Below, piece by piece: positions 60,295 to 64,000 of a stretch of DNA of 64,000 bases; position 1 is the stretch's first letter; the number at the start of each line of letters is the position of its first letter. This stretch comes from Plantago major (Eukaryota; Streptophyta; Magnoliopsida; Lamiales; Plantaginaceae): the NCBI GenBank assembly GCA_026545765.1, contig CM048842.1, positions 30,429,167 through 30,493,166 on the forward strand, given 5' to 3'. The notes under the pieces were generated by a model. The model worked only from the letters and a program-made list of their open reading frames with translations. It was not told the DNA's origin and did no database searches. The translations under genes and the position numbers were made by a program.

Positions 60295-60906
60295 TGCCAC
60301 AGTATTGTTTACTTTTAATAATAAATAAACAGAGATGACAACATAAATTAGTCGAGAAAATAAAATAGTCAAACTTATGTAAACAACGTTGGTCGTTGTG
60401 TCGGTGGTTGTCCTTCTTCATCCAATACTATATCATTAAATCTTTTTTTATACTAACTATAGAAAATTTAAAAGTACGACTCATCATGATGGATATGCTT
60501 TAAAAGGGGTAGAATCCAACCTTAAACCCGTTCAGGACCCGACGGGTTGATAACATATATTTTATACGGGGTCCTACCGTATCTGACCTGTTAAATAATT
60601 AGGAACAGATACATGATTTTTAAAAATTTGTATACCTCGAAACGAACCAAAATAAAATACAAAAGTATATAACACGGTCAATAGGGTTTTTTCCCAACAA
60701 CCCGTGGTGGTATATCGTCACCCCACCACACACATGAAAATTATTATTGTACAAACATAATTTTTACATATTAGAGCTATGTCCCCCCACCCCCCCCCCC
60801 CCAATTTCCATCAACCCTGCAGTCTTATGTTGTCACCCTACCAATGACACAAAAGTTATTATTCAACAAACATATTTTCACATGCTATATTTGTTTTTCC
60901 ACACCC
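60295..60906. repeat. Dispersed repeat, copy 2
   Basis: Similar in order and orientation to 51873-52372, extended by a local duplication of its last 60 bp (CACC...ACAAACATA...TTTTACAT at about 60720-60775 and again at 60833-60890). It holds a C13 run at 60790-60802. About 8.4 kb separates the copies, with the CACTA element between them. Confidence 0.7.
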
Positions 60907-60912
60907 CCGAGG

Positions 60913-61111
60913 CCCGTTATGGATGAAGAAAGTAGAGAGAAGATCAAAGAGAGTTCCCCGCCTAGAGAGTATATGCCCCAACCTGTTATGGAGATCAAGA
61001 AAGTAGAGAGAAGATCGAAGAGAGTTTTCCCACTTAGAGAGTATCAAATACACCCCCCCCCCCTTCCGGAGCCTGATATGGATCAAAAAAGTAGAGAGAA
61101 GATCAAGAGAG
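60913..61111 (+). repeat. Three-copy tandem repeat next to an LTR
   Basis: Unit starts at about 60913, 60982 and 61071, each with TTATGGA..AAGAAAGTAGAGAGAAGATC followed by (A)GAGAG and, in the first two, CCTAGAGAGTAT-like words. Lengths vary (69 and 89 bp) because of C-run differences. The third copy stops at GAGAG exactly where the LTR begins, so the LTR probably inserted into the array. Confidence 0.8.
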
Positions 61112-62533
61112 TGTTGGTCCATATAACGGCCAAGTAAAAGACTGGGGAGGGGGGGGGTGAATAGTCTTTTAAAACTTTTGTCGATAAACACAGTTTCTCA
61201 GAAACCTGGGGGTTTCTGATACTTAAATTCAGAGTGCGGAAGACTTTAAGATAGGTAAGTGCAGAAACAATAAGTAAGTGTGTGTGTGCTTTGCTGAAAT
61301 GTAAATACAGAAAGGTAAATAACACAGCAAGTGTAGTGGTATCTGGAGGGGGCGTAATCCACCAACTAATCCACTTCGGTCTTTCTGAGACCTAGAATTC
61401 ACTAGAACAGAAAATTGAGTTCACCTTACAATAATCCTTATTCTAAGATTCCTAAACAAATGGTTCCCAACCAAATGTTCCCCCTGAGTTATACCCCAGC
61501 TCCTAGAGCTAAGTACTTCGTCTACTCAGATAACCTTGGAGTTATTCCCTGATTTCCCAAATCAAGTACTTCCTCTACTCCACGCCTTGATGGTGTCAAG
61601 TTATAAGGTTTGTCAGAGAGGCTTCTCGTATAACTTTTCAGTTATGTTTTCAGAGAGCCTAATAGAACAAGACTACTTAATACACTTGTTCTGTGGATGG
61701 CAGTCTACTCTTTACTGACCAAAGTAATTGGTGTCCATTCTGGAGAATGAGCTTCAGAAAGGGTATCTGATAGTTCAACTCTTTCACAAATAACAATCTC
61801 TTGTTAAGGTTCAGGACAACTTAGAACTACTAGTGATTCTTCAAGCAACATAAAGCTTTCAAAAGGGTAGTAGAGTGCTTGAGAGAATACTTTGCTTGAT
61901 GGTAAGTTTGCAAGATAGAGCGTTCTAAGGTATGTTCTTCAAGCATCTAAGTGTGTGATATATATATATATAGATAAATTTGAGAGGCGCTTCAATTGTA
62001 TCCGCAGTTTCTATCAAATTATATCCGCTTATATCTTCAACTATGTACTCGTAAGTCGCTATCTCATTTTTCGTAGAGGATCGCTATAAAGATTTCCGCG
62101 ATGCATTTAATGCATAGTATCGCTCATTGTCCTTAGTCTCAACGGATACATGAGCCTTCGATGGCTTGTATGTTTCATACTCATGATGTCATATGTCCGT
62201 AATTATATTTCAAAAGTAAGTTAATATACTCAAGAAAGGATTAAGGACATAGTCTTTCCGAAAGTTAGACTAAACCTCAGGTCTTCATAAACCTTGTGCA
62301 ATCTTCAATCTTCTAATCTTCAGAAAAGCTCCATTGCTACGATTGATCTTCATGGTCTTCTTGAAATAAAAATTACACTCAGAGACCTATAATCCTAATA
62401 CAAGATTTACCAGACTAATCATACTCAAAGATTTCCTCTTTACAATGTTCAAGTGAACCAAGAGCACTTAATCACCTTTCCGCTAAGATAAGAACATGTG
62501 ATGAGTGATCAAAATACTATGATATTCCTAACA
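61112..62533 (-). repeat. 3' LTR of the partial Sirevirus-like element
   Basis: 1,422 bp. Related along its length to 37353-38951 in reverse orientation but with clear divergence. The 52-bp tandem region is reduced (about 61490-61590). Its ends were used to set the ends of the other family member. Confidence 0.85.
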
Positions 62534-63199
62534 AATTTCCCCTTTTGATCACCTCCGTGACTATCTTTCAAGTCCTATTACAAAATTGTAATCCCGAAGA
62601 GAAAACAATCCACCACTTAATCATTTCAAATGGTATTCAATTTTAGTCAATTATGCGTAGTAAACATCAACCAAATCACAAGAAGTGATCTTTTGATAAG
62701 TTGTCATCTATTAAAATGTATCCTAGAGTATGATCTTCGATAGGTACGCTTACGAGTAAGATGCAACTTTTACAGATAGAGAATTTCGTAAACAATCGAA
62801 GATTACAAAAGTAATAAAACATACTAAGTAAATTAGAACAAAGGAGAGTCCATGCTCCAAAAGAGTATTCTAATGTTACTAGTCTTCAAGTCTTCAGAAA
62901 CACAAGTTGGGTTCAGATACCTCAAGTTCTTCAAAGACTCTTTCCGGATCAATGACATGATCATCCACTTTTCTCGCATTCTTGGACATAGTCATAAAGA
63001 ATCCTTTTCACAAAGAGCTCGCTTTTCCGGATAAGTCACATATTTCATGGTAACTCTTGCCAAGCTTGTGATTCTTCCGCAGTAAAATGTTCGACCTGTA
63101 CTTTCCCTGCACCTGTGCATGGTCTACTTGCAAATTTAGATAGGTTGAAATACTTGTATATTTCTTCCAGATAGTGTATATCATCTAGGTATTCATCCA

Positions 63200-63990
63200 A
63201 TGTCATATAGAATGACTCATAGGTTGAAACACCTAGTTTGTTCTTCCCGTCAGAGCTACCATCCAGCTTTTCTTACCTTGTGTACATCATCGTGTTTGGG
63301 TAAGGACAGCAAAGGAAGATCCATCTTTCCGCTTCATTCCTCTTTTCTACTTCAAAGTTTAACCAAGCATGAAGGTGCTCGTGTTTTAGCAATTCGTCAT
63401 TTCTCTCCATTTCGTGATCCGGCCGAGGATGGAGTTGAAACTTATCATTGACAAGTAGATGTTGTAGTTCCGTAATCCAATACCCTCTCTTGTTCGTAAT
63501 GCACCTATATGAAGATTCTTCATTACTAGTCTTCATATACTCAATGTGGGCATCACCGCCTTTCGATGTGTTTCATTGTTTATTCGCCAAACCGAAATCC
63601 TCTTTGCTCGCTTGGTGGCCTTCTCGTCAGAGATCCTCTAACCCTTTCTTCCCTCAATGTCAGGTGGATGTTCTTTGTATAGACTTGGTGTTGCTGTATG
63701 AGTTCCGTCGCTAAGGGCTTTCCCGCCAGAGGAGGTTGTGAAGTAGTTGTTGTCTCCTTTCTTGTGAAGTGGATGTTCATCGAATCATCCTCATCATCAT
63801 TGTAGTCCAAAATTGAGACTTTCAGCTTTCGCCTCTTACTTCTCCTTCTTCCTTTTCTTCTTCGTAAGTCTTCTTCTCGAGATTCTATGGACTTGGTTCC
63901 CTAGTGACTATACTTCTCACCTTTTCCGTCGGTTGATCTCGAACAACTTCTTCAAGTGGTGTTCCAAGGTGTCCTTAATGACAAGTCGAC
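63200..63990 (-). pseudogene. Post-pol (envelope-like) region of the partial element
   Basis: The minus-strand blocks SSYRCITNKRGYWITELQHL (63536-63450) and HLHAWLNFEVEKRNE (about 63340-63390) correspond to the C-terminal block of the region at 31410-36963, and an upstream Lys/Glu-rich part (63990-63800) corresponds to its basic-acidic stretch. Function is unknown; envelope-like by position. Broken. Confidence 0.65.
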
Positions 63991-64000
63991 TTGAGGAGGG

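Larger units (their letters stand above)
61112..64000 (-). mobile_element. Sirevirus-like copia element, partial (runs off the window)
   Basis: Minus-strand orientation: 3' LTR at 61112-62533, polypurine tract AAAAGGGGAAATT just inside (about 62534-62548), then post-pol coding-like sequence to the window end. The LTR has the same ends as the element at 23338-38951 (TGTTAGGAATATC and GTTAT.TGGACCAACA), and the post-pol block YRCIT.KRGYWITELQHLLV matches the same family. Gag, pol and the 5' LTR would lie beyond 64000. The visible coding sequence is broken in several places. Confidence 0.85.

Noticed and set aside
1-64000. tRNA or rRNA genes, CRISPR arrays, bacterial-type operons
   Set aside because: No cloverleaf-like or rRNA core sequence and no regularly spaced short repeats were seen; all short repeat arrays are explained by transposon subterminal repeats, LTR tandem units or microsatellites.

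Overview
The window is nuclear DNA of a flowering plant, probably a eudicot. It is AT-rich and has no operons, CRISPR arrays or ribosome-binding sites. It is packed with plant-type mobile elements: Ty1/copia Sirevirus-like elements, an Athila/Tat-like Ty3/gypsy element, L1 LINEs, CACTA elements, and Tourist- and hAT-type MITEs. The one host gene I can name is a plant-specific P/U-type cyclin with the family's usual single intron. I cannot name the species.

Layout. 1-2.4 kb: unassigned, with a possible MITE. 2.4-6.9 kb: an L1 LINE (minus strand) split by a 1,014-bp non-autonomous CACTA element (5175-6188, target duplication AAG). 7.26-14.6 kb: a gypsy element with 1.4-kb LTRs and a perfect 5-bp target duplication (ACCGC). 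Only gag and protease sequence is recognisable in it, and it carries a nested solo LTR with its own duplication (CACTA). 15.16-21.35 kb: a copia element (minus strand) with LTRs of about 0.88 kb. 21.6-21.9 kb: a compound microsatellite. 21.95-23.34 and 38.96-39.97 kb: the two halves of one L1 LINE, separated by a 15.6-kb Sirevirus-like copia element (23338-38951, plus strand) with a long post-pol region. 40.9-41.9 kb: a LINE remnant. 42.3-43.9 kb: the cyclin gene, probably a pseudogene, with a hAT-type MITE in its intron. 45.2-49.0 kb: a fourth LINE. 49.26-49.97 kb: a poly(A)-tailed retroposed unit with an 8-bp target duplication. 51.9-52.4 and 60.3-60.9 kb: two copies of an unnamed dispersed repeat. 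53.19-57.67 kb: a CACTA element with a decayed transposase-associated domain. 58.72-58.96 kb: a Tourist MITE. 59.5-60.0 kb: promoter and first two exons of an unidentified gene (minus strand). 61.1 kb to the window end: a second element of the same Sirevirus family, running off the edge.

No undescribed biochemical system is visible. The most unusual signals are these. (1) GC-rich 14-bp palindromes of consensus CTCGCCGCGGCGAG recur in the LTRs of the gypsy element and, in a form that looks CpG-deaminated, in the unrelated copia element. (2) The palindrome AGATATCT/CAGATATC is strongly enriched throughout the 15.6-kb Sirevirus-like element. (3) Two CACTA elements 47 kb apart share GCGACGGAT subterminal repeats, one with a perfect 38-bp hairpin. 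(4) The cyclin carries an in-frame stop beside what look like small offsetting deletions.

All calls come from reading the sequence. No database search was run. LTR elements are described as fossils only.
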